A stretch of 39,887 bases of DNA from an uncultured cyanobacterium (GTDB lineage: Bacteria; Cyanobacteriota; Cyanobacteriia; PCC-6307; Cyanobiaceae), in NCBI GenBank assembly GCA_913047395.1, contig CAJWUF010000005.1, forward strand, positions 1-39,887, in the 5' to 3' direction. Positions 14,894-23,476 of the stretch are shown here, in pieces. The notes below the pieces were generated by a model that did no database searches, was not told the DNA's origin, and was given only the letters and a program-made list of their open reading frames with translations. Within the stretch, counting starts at the first letter, position 1. Each line of letters opens with the position of its first letter. Made by a program: the position numbers and the translations under genes.

Positions 14894-15754
14894 GTTCTAC
14901 GCCTCGCCATCGTTGGAGACTTGCATGGTGCTTGGGTTGCTGATGATAGAGATCTGCTTATTCAGCTTCAACCTGATGCAGTTCTTTTTGTGGGTGATCT
15001 CAGCGATGGTGATCTCAAGTTGGTTAAGGCAATACAGCAACTTCCACTCCCCGTAGCAGTAATCCTTGGCAATCATGACCGCGGCCACGATCAAAGCGGT
15101 GAATTACTACGGCAGCAACTGACATTATTGGGTGAGCGGCATTGTGGGTGGTGCTTTCGACAGTGGCAGACTCCCCCTATTGCTGTGATCGGAGGTAGGC
15201 CATGCAGTTCGGGTGGTGGTTTTTATCTTTCCAATGCTGTAGAAGCAACTTTTGGTCCGATCACGCTTAATGAATCAGCAGATCGCATAGTTCAGGCAGC
15301 TAAGCAGGCTCCCGCTGATTGGCCACTAGTTGTCCTGGCTCATTCTGGACCCACAGGACTTGGCTCAGACAAAGACAGCCCTTGTGGACGGGATTGGAAG
15401 GTTCCCGCGATCGACTGGGGTGACCAGGATCTTGCCTTGGCAATTGATCGAATCCGTAAGCATCGGCTTCCACAGTTGGTTGTCTTTGGTCATATGCACC
15501 ATGACCTCAAGCGTGGCCAGGGTTGTCGGCGTACGTTTTCACAAGATCGTTTTGGCACTGTCTTTCTCAATGCAGCCTGTGTGCCACGGCGAGGACATGA
15601 TGCTTCTGGTCGTCAGTTATGCCATCTTTCCTGGGTTGAGTTTGACGACGCTCAGCTGAGTTTCGTAAGCCATCGATGGTTCCTTGCTGATGGATCAGTG
15701 GCCTATGAACAAACTCTTTTTCAGAGATCAAAATCCACTGTTATGCCGTGCTGA
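14894..15754 (+). CDS. Calcineurin-like metallophosphoesterase (non-standard start)
   Basis: The frame carries the full metallophosphoesterase set: GDLHG (the Asp codon is 14918-14920), GDLSDG, GNHDRG, a LVVLAHSGP segment and GHMHHDL. The enzyme would hydrolyse a phosphoester using two metals; the substrate is unknown. The first standard start, TTG 14921, lies after the Asp of GDLHG, so it cannot be the true start. The frame is open back to a TAA at 14876, but holds no ATG, GTG or TTG before it: the possible starts are CTG 14888, GTT 14894 or ATC 14909. The position given is therefore a guess. It overlaps the next gene by seven bases. A plant-type cyanobacterial homologue is expected to start at about RLAIVGDLHG. 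Confidence 0.8.
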   Translation, partial: VLRLAIVGDLHGAWVADDRDLLIQLQPDAVLFVGDLSDGDLKLVKAIQQLPLPVAVILGNHDRGHDQSGELLRQQLTLLGERHCGWCFRQWQTPPIAVIGGRPCSSGGGFYLSNAVEATFGPITLNESADRIVQAAKQAPADWPLVVLAHSGPTGLGSDKDSPCGRDWKVPAIDWGDQDLALAIDRIRKHRLPQLVVFGHMHHDLKRGQGCRRTFSQDRFGTVFLNAACVPRRGHDASGRQLCHLSWVEFDDAQLSFVSHRWFLADGSVAYEQTLFQRSKSTVMPC

Positions 15755-16842
15755 TTTATCTCTGCCTCAGCAGCCACGGCTATGGCCACGCAGCGCGCCA
15801 AGCAGCTGTATTAACTGAACTTCATCGTCTATATCCAAACGTGCGTTTGGTCGTTAGTAGCCATGTTGATCTTGAGTTTTTAAATCTTGTATTTAGAAGT
15901 GTCCCTTTTGAACACCGCAGGCTCCGTTGGGATGTCGGCATGGTTCAGACCCATGCCTTTGGCATTGATAGCTCAGCCACTCTTAAGGCATTGCATGAAC
16001 TTGAAATAAGTAACCCCGCCCAGATTTCGGCTGAGGCTGCTTGGATTCGTTCTCAACAAATCCCAGCAATGATTCTTGCTGATATCCCTCCAGCTGCTGC
16101 TGAGTTGGCAGATCAGGCAGGTGTGCCTTTGCTGTGGATGGGTAACTTTGGCTGGGATGAGATTTATCAACCTCTAGGTGATTACTTTCTTGCCTACGCA
16201 GAACTAGCGGCAACAGAGTATGCAAGAGGACAGCAGCTGTTGCGATGTCCTTTTTCCTTGAAAATGGACTGGGGTGTGCCAGAGCAGAGCATTGGGATAA
16301 CAGCTGCTAAGCCCCGACCATTACCGATTGCTCTGCAAGAGAAATTGGCTTCTTCTGATGCACCAATTGTGATGGTGGGCTTTGGCGGAATGGGTTTTGC
16401 TCTACAGCCAGATCTGTTCAGACGTTGGCCTGATCATCTCTTTTTGGTGCCTCAATCTCGATCAGCAAACACCTCTGGTGTCGATCAACAGCCTGAAAAC
16501 GTTATTTATCTCCCTGAATCATCCCTTGTCTTAGATGCTCTCCCGTTTTGCGCAAGACATCTTGGTAAGCCTGGCTACAGCAGCTTTTGTGAAGCAATTA
16601 GTTTGGGAGTAGGGCTGCATGTGTTTCAGCGGGATGGTTTTGCGGAGGCCAAGGCGCTAATTGATGGATTGCAGAGCTATGCCGCCCATCGGTTACTTGA
16701 GCGTCATGCGTTGGAACTTGGAGAATGGGAGCTTGATCTACCGATTATTTGTCCTTCCCAGCAGCCTCTGGCTAGCGATGGTGCGTTAGTTGCAGCCCAT
16801 GCAGTGCTCGAGTTTGCAGCCAAATTAGCAATTCTGATCTGA
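15748..16842 (+). CDS. Glycosyltransferase-like protein (GT-B fold)
   Basis: The 364-residue protein opens with IYLCLSSHGYGHAARQAAVL, the nucleotide-sugar-transferase start (HGxGH) seen in MurG- and UGT-like enzymes, and later has VMVGFGGMGFAL and HLGKPGYSSFCEAISLGV, matching the donor-binding half (GKPGYGxxxE) of the GT-B fold and of L-arabinokinase-like N-terminal domains. It probably transfers a sugar in the cytoplasm; donor and acceptor are unknown. The GTG start at 15748 overlaps the stop of the metallophosphoesterase by seven bases, so the two are translationally coupled and may act in one pathway (inference). Confidence 0.8.
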   Translation: MLIYLCLSSHGYGHAARQAAVLTELHRLYPNVRLVVSSHVDLEFLNLVFRSVPFEHRRLRWDVGMVQTHAFGIDSSATLKALHELEISNPAQISAEAAWIRSQQIPAMILADIPPAAAELADQAGVPLLWMGNFGWDEIYQPLGDYFLAYAELAATEYARGQQLLRCPFSLKMDWGVPEQSIGITAAKPRPLPIALQEKLASSDAPIVMVGFGGMGFALQPDLFRRWPDHLFLVPQSRSANTSGVDQQPENVIYLPESSLVLDALPFCARHLGKPGYSSFCEAISLGVGLHVFQRDGFAEAKALIDGLQSYAAHRLLERHALELGEWELDLPIICPSQQPLASDGALVAAHAVLEFAAKLAILI

Positions 16843-16870
16843 AAGCTTTAATTGTTCAAAATCCATAAAA

Positions 16871-17092
16871 TTACCTATACAGCTTTGGTTTCGGTGAAAT
16901 TGCGGCTCCAACCACCCCTGTATCGCGGTGGACAATCTCCATACCGTCACCAGGGACTTGCCTCTTTGGCCTGATTTCGACAAAGTCAGCCGGATCATTA
17001 AACAAATCTGTTGAATGATCTTCTTCCCTAAGACGCAGCTCCCATTCGCTTCTGGGATTTGCTTCATCCCTTCCTCGTTTTGAGAAAGGTCT
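16871..17092 (-). CDS. Unannotated small acidic ORF, no standard N-terminal start
   Basis: On the minus strand the frame is open from 17092 to a TAA at 16871-16873 (73 codons). Its product reads like a real protein: a charged N-terminal part (RSEWELRLREEDHSTDLFND), then DFVEIRPKRQVPGDGMEIV and a conserved-looking end HRDTGVVGAAISPKPKLYR. The pattern recalls conserved small proteins of marine cyanobacteria, but I cannot name it. There is no ATG, GTG or TTG before a TTG at 17005, which would cut away the charged part. A GGAG lies five bases before the first codon (AGA, 17092), where a start would be expected, so the original start may have mutated. The other frames here look non-coding. Confidence 0.45.
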   Translation of the reverse strand, partial: RPFSKRGRDEANPRSEWELRLREEDHSTDLFNDPADFVEIRPKRQVPGDGMEIVHRDTGVVGAAISPKPKLYR

Positions 17093-17103
17093 TTATTCTC
17101 CGA

Positions 17104-17865
17104 ATGCCAGGTATGACCACTCCCGCCTCGACTGTTTGCCGCCTCGTCTCAGCAGTCGCCGCAGGTTTAATCCCATCCACAATCGCAATAAATTCACTAC
17201 AGGCAGCCAATATTCCACTCCTACCTGCACTTCCCACTGATCAGGTAGTAGCAAGATCCCAGAATTTGAGTAGTCCCGATGAGGTTTCCTCATCCTCTCT
17301 ACCTTTCATCATCACTCCTGAACGTAGGGCCCTTCTCAATACCATTCGTTTTGCAGAAGGCACTTGGAAGAATGGAGATGATCTTGGATACAGAGTGATG
17401 TTTGGCGGAGGCCTGATGGCTTCACTTAATCAGCATCCAAATCGTGTCATTTATTCCTCTCGTTACGCCAGTGCAGCCGCAGGTGCTTATCAATTCATGC
17501 CATTTACCTGGGATATGGTCCGCACCAGCCTTGGTTTGCGCGGCTTTGGACCAGAAGCTCAAGATCAGGGCGCTCTATACCTCATTCAACGACGTAAAGC
17601 TCTAGGACTTACTGATACAGGCTCAATGACACCTTTACTGGCCGCCAAGCTTGCGCCGGAATGGGCTTCCTTTCCAACTCTTAGCGGCAGGAGTTACTAC
17701 GGTCAACCAGTGAAGCGCTTCAGCCGGTTAAACGGTTTTTATAAGTTCAACTTGGTTAAATTGAGAAAAATCAGGGATCAGCATCGTCAAGAGCTATCTG
17801 ATGCAGCTAATGGTGTTGTACAGAAACCAGTATGTAAGTCCCCAAAAATTCTTTGTAGCCTTTAA
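17104..17865 (+). CDS. Lytic transglycosylase, phage lambda R endolysin type (GH104-like)
   Basis: The protein has an N-terminal signal-like segment (about residues 8-35, VCRLVSAVAAGLIPSTIAIN), a linker, and from residue 70 a domain matching lambda endolysin R: the catalytic-type Glu85 in NTIRFAEGT, YRVMFGGGLM with a HP pair, AAGAYQFMPFTWDM, LGLRGFGPEAQDQGAL, and EWASFPTLSGRSYYGQP. All four blocks are in the same order as in lambda R. It would cleave the peptidoglycan glycan strand with a 1,6-anhydro product, in the periplasm. ATG 17104 is preferred; a TTG at 17059 or ATG at 17113 are alternatives. No phage neighbours are present, so this looks like a resident cell-wall enzyme. Confidence 0.85.
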   Translation: MPGMTTPASTVCRLVSAVAAGLIPSTIAINSLQAANIPLLPALPTDQVVARSQNLSSPDEVSSSSLPFIITPERRALLNTIRFAEGTWKNGDDLGYRVMFGGGLMASLNQHPNRVIYSSRYASAAAGAYQFMPFTWDMVRTSLGLRGFGPEAQDQGALYLIQRRKALGLTDTGSMTPLLAAKLAPEWASFPTLSGRSYYGQPVKRFSRLNGFYKFNLVKLRKIRDQHRQELSDAANGVVQKPVCKSPKILCSL

Positions 17866-17887
17866 CGCTGGTTATCTAATTAGAATT

Positions 17888-18697
17888 TCAAGTCTTGGTT
17901 TCTTGGTCTGAGCTGCTACCTAAAGCAGCTTGAGCTGCTAGGTAAGCCGCTAACGCACCGCCGATAAAACCCAGTCCGTTTCGCACAAGCGGTAAGACCT
18001 CACTAGTTCTTGAGACAACAGGAGCTATTCCAAATACACCGAACAGCATTACCCAAAGAGGTGAAAGGAGTAACAACCAGGGCCAAGCGATCAACTCACC
18101 TTCTTTTTTTGGGTAGGAAGCAATGCCGGCAACTACTCCTCCTAATAAAGATGTCGTGAAGGTCAGCAACCATTGTTCCTGTGGCAACCCAGGGACAAAT
18201 TGACAGCCTCCACGATCTAAGCAAGTTTCAACTGCATCGAGGGCATCGAGAATGGCGATGTCTTCTCCATGATCTTTCACGTAATACTGATTTCCGAATC
18301 GGGTTTGTAGCTCTACCCAGTAGGTACGTGGCATCAAGGCGTATAGAGCATCACCGACGTTGAAGTTGAGCAGATTTCCGCCACGTGGGTCAGCTACTAC
18401 AAGCAGACTTCGTTCATCTAGACCCCAGAACTCTCTCACTGCAAGGCCTGGTGTGCGTTCATATTGCGTAAGTACACGCAATTTCCAGCCTGTACGTTCT
18501 TCAAAGTTGTCTAGAGAGTTCTCGAGATTGGCTCGCTGGGTATCGCTGAAGGCTTTCGCTAGATCCACCACCGATGTTGGCTTGTTGGGTAAGAGCTCGG
18601 GGTTGTCAAAGGCCACTACAGGAGATGCACAGCAAATTAGGCAAAGGGCAAATCCCAGCAGGGCTTCTAAAAGTCTGTTTCTGTGATGTGCTCCCAT
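17888..18697 (-). CDS. TPM-domain (Psb32/TLP18.3-like) membrane protein
   Basis: The 269-residue protein has a signal sequence (about 8-29), a TPM domain (about 38-165: VVDLAKAFSDTQRANLENSLDNFE, WKLRVLTQYERTPG, SLLVVADPRGGNLLNFNVG) and two C-terminal membrane segments (about 200-222 and 240-262). TPM proteins of photosynthetic organisms (Psb32, TLP18.3) help photosystem II repair on the lumen side of the thylakoid. The same role is likely here, though the domain also occurs elsewhere. It lies near thf1 and ftsH, 8 kb away, which also serve photosystem II repair. The start codons of this gene and the MidA gene overlap on opposite strands, if the MidA frame starts at 18696. Confidence 0.85.
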   Translation of the reverse strand: MGAHHRNRLLEALLGFALCLICCASPVVAFDNPELLPNKPTSVVDLAKAFSDTQRANLENSLDNFEERTGWKLRVLTQYERTPGLAVREFWGLDERSLLVVADPRGGNLLNFNVGDALYALMPRTYWVELQTRFGNQYYVKDHGEDIAILDALDAVETCLDRGGCQFVPGLPQEQWLLTFTTSLLGGVVAGIASYPKKEGELIAWPWLLLLSPLWVMLFGVFGIAPVVSRTSEVLPLVRNGLGFIGGALAAYLAAQAALGSSSDQETKT

Positions 18698-18728
18698 GGG
18701 CCTGTCTCGCTGTGGGGCATTCTCTCTA

Positions 18729-19946
18729 ATGGATCACTCTTCTGTGCCTTGTCCGGCTTGGTTGATTAAGCGATTGGATCAAGCTGGAGGAAGCATCAGC
18801 TTTCATCAATACATGGAGTGGTCGTTGAATGACCCTGAGCATGGTGCATATGCCACCGGTCAGTTGAAGATAGGTCGGCATGGTGATTTCACGACTTCCC
18901 CTTCCTTAGGTAAGGATTTTGCCCAACTACTTGCACTTCAACTCGCTGATTGGTTTGAACAACTAAAGCAATCCGTAGATAAGGAACGAACTCTTTCCTT
19001 GTTGGAGTTTGGGCCCGGGGAGGGTGATTTGAGCTTTGATTTGATCTCTGCTCTAGAGGACATCTGCCCAGCCTTGCTGCCAAGGCTGGAACTGATTTTA
19101 GTTGAGGCCAATCAGGCCATGGTCAAACGACAACAAAAGCGACTGGGCTCTTTGACCAAAGTTCCAATTCATTGGCGAACCCTTGAGGAATTGGCGAAAG
19201 CGCCGGTTGTAGGCGTGATGATTGCGCATGAAATGCTTGATGCTCTTCCGGTTGAGCGTTTGGTGTTGCGCGAGCAGCGCCTATTTAGGCAGGGAGTATG
19301 TCTTGAGAGCGATGATTTTGAGTCTTATCTCAGCTTCACGGAGCTTCCCCTTACCGCTGAACTGACTTCTTCGTTAGCCGATGCTCAAGTCTGCTTAGGT
19401 ATCCAGATCCCACCAGCCGATGCTGCTGATGGTTGGTGCAGTGAATGGCATTGTGAGCTGAAGCATTGGTGGCAGCAGGCTTCTGCTGCAATGTCTTGCG
19501 GCCCATTACTTGTTATTGATTATGCCCTTGAGGCACGTCGCTATTACAACGCTTCTAGATCTGCTGGAACCTTGATGGCTTATCGACAACAGAGTGCAAG
19601 TGGTGCTCTGCTTGAGGATCCCGGCCAATGGGACCTCACAGCACATCTTTGCCTTGAGACTCTTCAACTTCAAGCAGAACAACAGGGCTGGACCTTTCTT
19701 GGTGAAGTGCGTCAAGGTCAGGCGCTCTTGGCACTTGGATTAGCTGAGAAGTTACATGCACTTCAAGCTCTTCCTTCTAGTCAGCTCGACATTGCATTGC
19801 AAAGGAGAGAGGCACTTTTACGGCTTGTTGATCCTGTGGGGTTGGGTGAGTTTCGATGGCTGGCATTCGAGTTCAATCAAAATTCAAAAGGCATTGCTGA
19901 GCCATTAAGGCTTCGCTGTCGTTTTCTGGAGGATCCGATTAGTTGA
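18729..19946 (+). CDS. SAM-dependent methyltransferase, MidA/NDUFAF7 family
   Basis: The 405-residue protein has the start of the COG1565 family: [20 protein letters not shown], followed by [21 protein letters not shown], and the SAM-binding glycine loop [12 protein letters not shown]. The later [10 protein letters not shown] and [15 protein letters not shown] segments match the family. The mitochondrial member methylates an Arg of complex I; the cyanobacterial substrate may be the related NDH-1 complex (inference). Two starts are possible: ATG 18696, which overlaps the start codon of the divergent TPM gene, and ATG 18729, chosen because the family begins near it. It ends convergent with aroB, overlapping by eight bases. 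Confidence 0.88.
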   Translation: MDHSSVPCPAWLIKRLDQAGGSISFHQYMEWSLNDPEHGAYATGQLKIGRHGDFTTSPSLGKDFAQLLALQLADWFEQLKQSVDKERTLSLLEFGPGEGDLSFDLISALEDICPALLPRLELILVEANQAMVKRQQKRLGSLTKVPIHWRTLEELAKAPVVGVMIAHEMLDALPVERLVLREQRLFRQGVCLESDDFESYLSFTELPLTAELTSSLADAQVCLGIQIPPADAADGWCSEWHCELKHWWQQASAAMSCGPLLVIDYALEARRYYNASRSAGTLMAYRQQSASGALLEDPGQWDLTAHLCLETLQLQAEQQGWTFLGEVRQGQALLALGLAEKLHALQALPSSQLDIALQRREALLRLVDPVGLGEFRWLAFEFNQNSKGIAEPLRLRCRFLEDPIS

Positions 19947-21045
19947 GCCTTGATATGCAGGCTTGGATCTCTTCGGTGCTCACGTCGTTTTTGATTTCTA
20001 CACTGCCGATTCCTGTGGGCATGACAAAGCGAACTTTTCCATCCCTAACTTTTTTGTCACCTTGCAATGTTTTTAGTACAGCTTCTGGATCGAGCTTGGG
20101 CCAGCTTGTTGGCAGCCCAGCTTTGGCGATTAGAGCCCGTTGCCGGTTGGCATCATCTCTGCTCCAGCTCTGTCGCATAACCGCCAGTTCTCCAATCGCC
20201 ACCATGCCGATGGCAACAGCTTCACCATGAAGCCAAGTTCCGTATCCGCAAAGGGTTTCCACTACATGCCCGAAGGTATGCCCGTAGTTCAAGATGGCGC
20301 GAAGTCCTGCTTCTCGTTCATCTGAGCTCACCACTTTTGACTTGGCGGCAGCAGACCGTTCGATGATTTTTTCTAGAAGAGCCGTTTTTAATTCAGATGG
20401 TGTGGCTAATTCAGAAATTCCCTCTAAAAGTTCAAAAAGTTCTCGATCACCGATTACGCCGTATTTGATTACTTCGGCCATTCCTGCGCGGAATTCGCGC
20501 TCAGGCAATGTGTTCAGAGTTGACGGATCGATCAGTACAAGTCTTGGTTGATGAAAAGCACCAAGCAGATTTTTGCCGCCTGGGTGATTCACGCCTGTCT
20601 TGCCACCGATCGCGGCGTCAACCATTGCTAAAAGAGTTGTCGGCAATTGTGCTACCGCTATACCTCTTAGCCAGGTGGCGGCTGCAAATCCCGTCATATC
20701 TCCTACGACCCCACCGCCAAGGGCGATCATCAGTGAACCCCTTTCCAGCTGCGCTGTGTAGGCAGCATCGTGAATCAGGGCAATGCTCGCTTGTGTTTTT
20801 TGATCTTCGCCAGCCTCAATGACTAGCAAGGTCGGCTTGTAACCACTTTCTCTAAGGCTTTCAAGGCAGAGATCACCATATGGCTGAGCAACATCTGCGT
20901 TGCTAACGACCAAGACCTTGATTCCTTTTTTTATTCCAGCTAGGCGTAGCTCCTTGCCTATCCCCTTTAAACCTGCCCCGCCAATCACTACCTCGTAGGG
21001 GTGGAGCTTGAGTGCTACAGGGATACGGAGGGCGTCGTTATTCAC
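19939..21045 (-). CDS. aroB: 3-dehydroquinate synthase
   Basis: AroB turns DAHP into 3-dehydroquinate, the second step of the shikimate pathway, with NAD and a divalent metal. The 368-residue protein contains the NAD-binding [20 protein letters not shown] and [20 protein letters not shown] blocks, the metal ligands Glu (MAEVIKYG), His in [12 protein letters not shown] and His in [10 protein letters not shown]. Length matches the family. It starts at ATG 21045 and converges on the MidA gene. Confidence 0.97.
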   Translation of the reverse strand: MNNDALRIPVALKLHPYEVVIGGAGLKGIGKELRLAGIKKGIKVLVVSNADVAQPYGDLCLESLRESGYKPTLLVIEAGEDQKTQASIALIHDAAYTAQLERGSLMIALGGGVVGDMTGFAAATWLRGIAVAQLPTTLLAMVDAAIGGKTGVNHPGGKNLLGAFHQPRLVLIDPSTLNTLPEREFRAGMAEVIKYGVIGDRELFELLEGISELATPSELKTALLEKIIERSAAAKSKVVSSDEREAGLRAILNYGHTFGHVVETLCGYGTWLHGEAVAIGMVAIGELAVMRQSWSRDDANRQRALIAKAGLPTSWPKLDPEAVLKTLQGDKKVRDGKVRFVMPTGIGSVEIKNDVSTEEIQACISRLN

Positions 21046-21141
21046 AAGAGCGAAGAGGGAAGGGTAGGTCTGCTTATCTCACTTTGCCGGGTGGCATTAC
21101 ACAATCCCAACTAATCTCCCTTCATTGAAGGCAGTGTGGTG

Positions 21142-22050
21142 ATGGCAGGCCCTTTGATTCGAGAATCACGACTGTTCCGGCGGAACACTCTTACGGCATG
21201 GATGTTCCTCTTGCCTGCGCTCCTATTGCTGAGCTTGTCAGTGCTTTTACCAGCGCTGATGGCGTTAGTGATGAGCTTCACTCAGACAGGATTAGACGTA
21301 ACTGAACCGTTGGTATTTATTGGTTTGGCCAATTTCCGGCGTCTTCTTGGGGATCCGATGTTCCTCAGGGTTCTCATTACAACTTTGATTTATCTGGTTG
21401 GTGTGGTTCCCCCGATTGTCTTGGGTTCTTTGGTATTGGCTGTATTGCTAAACCGTTCCCTGCCTGGCATTCATGTCTTGCGCGGTGCGTTTTATACACC
21501 TGTGCTCGTGTCAATCGTGGTTGCGGCAATCGCATTCCGCTGGCTTTATGCGGAAAATGGACTGATTAATGGCTGGTTTTCTGTTCTTTTGGGATCAGAG
21601 TTTTCTCCAATTGGGTTTCTCACGAATCCTTTACTGGCTCTTCCTGCAGTGATGCTGGTGACTTTATGGAAGGGCCTTGGTTATTACATGGTGATTTTTC
21701 TTGCTGGTCTTCAAAGTATTCCCGGCGAGCTTTATGAGGCAGCTGAGCTCGATGGAAGTGAAGGTTGGCACAAACATCTTGATATCACTTTGCCCTTGTT
21801 GCGCCCATATGTGACCTTGGTTGCGGTGGTTTCCTCCATTGCTGCCACAAAAGTATTCGAAGAGGTGTTTTTGATGACTCAGGGGGGTCCCGCTGAGTCA
21901 ACTCGAACTGTTGTTTACTACGTTTATGAACAAGCTTTTGCAGAGCTTGAGATCAGTTATGCCTGCACGGTTGGCTTGGCGCTGTTCTTATTAGTCATGT
22001 TGCTCACTGCAGTGCGTTTGACTTTCGCTGGCGATCAGGGCTTGCTCTGA
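21142..22050 (+). CDS. Sugar ABC transporter permease, MalF/UgpA type
   Basis: The 302-residue membrane protein has six predicted helices (about residues 16-42, 70-95, 105-130, 155-180, 205-230, 265-290) and the cytoplasmic EAA loop EAAELDGSEGWHKHLDITLP, where it meets the ATPase. It fits the MalF/UgpA half of sugar or glycerol-type importers (in marine cyanobacteria these include glucosylglycerol-type systems). The partner permease, binding protein and ATPase are not near, so the substrate cannot be given. The start is ATG 21142; a GTG at 21136 would add two residues. It is 17 bases before purK, on the same strand. Confidence 0.9.
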   Translation: MAGPLIRESRLFRRNTLTAWMFLLPALLLLSLSVLLPALMALVMSFTQTGLDVTEPLVFIGLANFRRLLGDPMFLRVLITTLIYLVGVVPPIVLGSLVLAVLLNRSLPGIHVLRGAFYTPVLVSIVVAAIAFRWLYAENGLINGWFSVLLGSEFSPIGFLTNPLLALPAVMLVTLWKGLGYYMVIFLAGLQSIPGELYEAAELDGSEGWHKHLDITLPLLRPYVTLVAVVSSIAATKVFEEVFLMTQGGPAESTRTVVYYVYEQAFAELEISYACTVGLALFLLVMLLTAVRLTFAGDQGLL

Positions 22051-22067
22051 AATTAGTTTTTGCTGAG

Positions 22068-23288
22068 ATGCCAAGCTTTCAGGATTCTGTTGTTGATGCT
22101 CCTTGCATGAGTGGTCCTGCAAAACCAATTATTGGGGTCATAGGCGGTGGTCAGTTGGCCCAGATGTTGGTCCAAGCAGCAAGTGCTCGCGGGGTAGATG
22201 TGGTGGTTCAGTCTGGCTCGCCAGAAGATCCTGCTGCTGCTGGGGCATTCAAATTTGTCACTGCCGATCCTAAGGAAGCCGAAGGAACAAGAAAGCTTGT
22301 TCAGGACTGTTGTGGTGTCACCTTTGAGAACGAATGGGTCAACATCGATGGACTGACTCCTCTTGAGAAAGAAGGAGTGTCTTTTCGACCGCCTTTAAGT
22401 GCATTGGCTCCTTTAGTTGACAAGATCTCACAGCGGCAGTTACTTAAGGAAATTGGTTTTCCAAGTCCTGAATGGACTTTATTGAGTTCAATATCTTTTG
22501 AGCAACCCAAGCTTCCTTCTGGTTGGAGCTTTCCTGTGATGGCCAAGTCAAGCCGATGGGGGTATGACGGAAAAGGAACCAGAATTCTCAATAACATCAA
22601 GGATTTGACACAGCTTCTTCAATCAATTGATCCGGCTAATTGGTTGCTTGAGGTCATGGTTCCATTCGAAAAAGAGCTAGCTATTGTTGCCAGTAGAGAT
22701 CAACAAGGTCGAGTACGTAGCCTTCCACTTGCAGAGACACACCAGTCTCAGCAGGTCTGTGATTGGGTAATTGTCCCAGCGAGTGTTGAGCATGCTGTAG
22801 AAGCCATGGCATACAACATGGCTGCTTCACTGCTTATGAAGCTCAATTACGTGGGTGTTCTTGCCATTGAGTTTTTCTACGGACCTGACGGATTACAGGT
22901 CAATGAAATTGCTCCTCGTACCCACAATTCCGCACACTTCTCTATCGAGGCCTGTAGCAGCAGCCAGTTCGACCAACAACTCTGTATAGCGGCTGGTTTG
23001 CCAGTTCCTTCACCTGAACTCACCGCTCCTGGTGCTGTGATGGTCAACCTGCTCGGTTTAGCAGAAGGAAAGGCCTCTTCTTTGGCAGAACGTCTTTCGA
23101 GACTGCGAAGTGTTGATCAGTTCCATGTGCACTGGTATGGAAAAGATATTGAAACTCCAGGACGCAAACTTGGTCATGTGACAGTGCTTCTTAACGGTGT
23201 TGACGCAGTGAGCCGTCGCAATGAAGCAAGAGGTGTTTTGGAGCGAATTCGCTCAATCTGGCCTACGCAAGGAACCAATGTCGCTTAA
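22068..23288 (+). CDS. purK: N5-carboxyaminoimidazole ribonucleotide synthase
   Basis: PurK makes N5-CAIR from AIR, ATP and bicarbonate in purine synthesis. The ATP-grasp protein of 406 residues has the start GVIGGGQLAQMLVQAA (from about residue 23), VTFENEWV, the ATP-grasp VMAKSSRWGYDGKGTRIL region and the metal-binding NEIAPRTHNSAHFSIEACSSS (about 285-305), all normal for PurK. The start could also be ATG 22107 (residue 14, MSGPAKP), which would shorten the tail to the usual length. It follows the sugar permease closely but has an unrelated role. Confidence 0.95.
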   Translation: MPSFQDSVVDAPCMSGPAKPIIGVIGGGQLAQMLVQAASARGVDVVVQSGSPEDPAAAGAFKFVTADPKEAEGTRKLVQDCCGVTFENEWVNIDGLTPLEKEGVSFRPPLSALAPLVDKISQRQLLKEIGFPSPEWTLLSSISFEQPKLPSGWSFPVMAKSSRWGYDGKGTRILNNIKDLTQLLQSIDPANWLLEVMVPFEKELAIVASRDQQGRVRSLPLAETHQSQQVCDWVIVPASVEHAVEAMAYNMAASLLMKLNYVGVLAIEFFYGPDGLQVNEIAPRTHNSAHFSIEACSSSQFDQQLCIAAGLPVPSPELTAPGAVMVNLLGLAEGKASSLAERLSRLRSVDQFHVHWYGKDIETPGRKLGHVTVLLNGVDAVSRRNEARGVLERIRSIWPTQGTNVA

Positions 23289-23292
23289 ATTC

Positions 23293-23476
23293 TCAAAGGA
23301 CTGCTTTGTTGGTGACGGCCTTTTCTAGTGCTCTGATCTGACTCTCTTCTCGACTTGGGGAGGCTGTCGTGACGGTGACGTAAACCGGTCTTGCTGCCGG
23401 AAACGAATCCCCACTTTGCTTCCTCTTCTGGTTCTACCAGGTCGAACACTTGGGCTCGCACGGCATGGCGGTTCAT
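23293..23476 (-). pseudogene. Small gene with apparent +1 frameshift
   Basis: ATG 23476 overlaps the stop of the DUF2103 gene by four bases (ATGA). The opening frame reads MNRHAVRAQVFDLVEPEEE, which looks like a real protein, but continues into a Lys/Arg/His/Ser-rich tail to 23285. One frame over, from the GGGG run near 23410, the sequence reads RPVYVTVTTASPSREESQIR and LEKAVTNKAVL up to a TGA at 23293-23295. Removing one G of that run would join both parts into a 60-residue protein. The cause could be a real inactivating insertion, programmed frameshifting at the G run, or a sequencing error. I cannot name the family. Confidence 0.55.

Noticed and set aside
16825-17067. 80-codon minus-strand frame overlapping the hidden ORF
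   Set aside because: The neighbouring frame (16871-17092) has the more protein-like composition; this one is probably its shadow.
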